A stretch of DNA of 64,000 nucleotides from Gemmatimonadota bacterium (lineage in GTDB: Bacteria > Latescibacterota > UBA2968 > UBA8231), in assembly GCA_018673255.1 (NCBI GenBank), contig JABHDC010000215.1, positions 1 through 64,000 of the forward strand, read 5' to 3'. Below, in pieces: positions 63,673-64,000 of this stretch. The position numbers and the translations under genes were made by a program. Positions within the stretch are counted from its first letter, which is position 1. Each line of letters starts with the position of its first letter. The notes beneath the pieces are model-generated. The model saw nothing but the letters and a program-made list of their open reading frames with translations. It was not told where the DNA came from and ran no database searches.

Positions 63673-64000
63673 TCAGCTGGCTCGAGCGATCGCAATCTGG
63701 CACTCCACTTCGTTCACTTCCCACGTCCGAGACGAAAGCACCTGGTCAGGCGATGCGCCTACCTGGAGTTCTTCCGCCAACGTTTCACCTGCTACATATC
63801 CATCATGGGCGGCCATCGCGTCGGCGACCGGCGCGGGCCCGTCGATCCACAGATGGATCCGATCCGCCACATCCAGGCCGGCATCCTTGCGCATGTTCTG
63901 CACTCTGTTGACAACTTCGCGCGCGAATCCTTCGAGACGCAGATCGTCGGTGACCTGCACGTCGAGACCGACACACAGATTCTCATCGACGGCGACCACG
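63673..64000 (-). CDS. ileS: Isoleucine-tRNA ligase, C-terminal end (cut by window edge)
   Basis: The last about 109 residues of IleRS. The stretch EGFAREVVNRVQNMRKDAGL is the conserved anticodon-binding region, then the variable C-terminal domain. The gene continues beyond base 64000 on the - strand; the stop is at 63673. The zinc finger of bacterial IleRS is absent at the end, as in the longer eukaryotic-like or the type without it. Linked ileS-dksA-lspA-rluD order is common. Confidence 0.88.
   Translation of the reverse strand, partial: VVAVDENLCVGLDVQVTDDLRLEGFAREVVNRVQNMRKDAGLDVADRIHLWIDGPAPVADAMAAHDGYVAGETLAEELQVGASPDQVLSSRTWEVNEVECQIAIARAS

Noticed and set aside
1..64000. tRNA genes, CRISPR arrays, insertion sequences, integrases
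   Set aside because: No cloverleaf with TTCGA-type T-loop, no regular repeat-spacer array, no transposase or integrase motif was seen on either strand.

Overview
The window is a GC-rich, gene-dense bacterial chromosome segment with no rRNA, tRNA, CRISPR array, insertion sequence or phage gene that I could see. The cell is Gram-negative-like: it has several lipoproteins with lipobox cysteines, FadL/PorV-like outer-membrane barrels, an Omp85-type barrel and a periplasmic DegP protease. Three features point to the FCB superphylum or a related candidate phylum (Latescibacterota-like is my best guess): a PorX-type response regulator with a PglZ domain next to a histidine kinase, a bacterial geranylgeranylglyceryl-phosphate synthase-like enzyme, and many short overlaps of the ATGA type. 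The phylum assignment is inference.

Region 1 (1-14007, + strand) is a long housekeeping run. It starts with the 4.5S SRP RNA, then dnaX, recR, pgsA, pgpA, recA, recX and alaS, followed by a GGGP-synthase-like protein, a PHP-type CpsB/YwqE phosphatase, ptsH, ptsI, a sugar-phosphate nucleotidyltransferase and metK. Region 2 (14040-18489, +) is an envelope cassette: a repeat-containing lipoprotein and an outer-membrane barrel closed by a good terminator, then a DUF5610-like protein. Region 3 (18741-25870, +) has clpB, degP, a degenerate alpha-L-rhamnosidase-like protein and an esterase.

Region 4 (25994-35745) mixes hemH, an unassigned P-loop kinase, an MBL-fold hydrolase, a TrmH-family methyltransferase and glyA with a carbohydrate-catabolism set: uronate-dehydrogenase-like SDR, xylulokinase, enolase-superfamily enzyme and SelA-like PLP enzyme. 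Region 5 (35865-41025, - strand) is a central-carbon operon read tal, zwf, glk, class I fba, HAD phosphatase. In it zwf carries an in-frame TAA that removes the last 70 codons, although the lost reading frame is intact downstream. Region 6 (41204-45405, +) holds an NDP-sugar epimerase, a 2-phosphoglycerate-kinase-like protein with an ATP-cone, a bactofilin and an isolated flagellin.

Region 7 (45454-53380) has a DUF2279-like membrane protein and then a tightly packed chain: sensor kinase, PorX-like regulator, tsaE and two outer-membrane proteins, followed by a Tyr/Gly-rich lipoprotein. Region 8 (53504-60386, -) is an envelope operon: NlpC/P60 lipoprotein, GT-C mannosyltransferase-like protein, TPR lipoprotein, a 1075-residue protein joining a gluzincin peptidase, a PD40 propeller and an Omp85 barrel, and a last lipoprotein. 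Region 9 (60661-64000) has a Gfo/Idh/MocA oxidoreductase and, on the - strand, the ileS (3' end), DksA-like, lspA, rluD series.

The points most worth following are the zwf nonsense codon, the PorX/kinase locus linked to outer-membrane proteins, the peptidase-propeller-barrel fusion, and the archaeal-type lipid enzyme.
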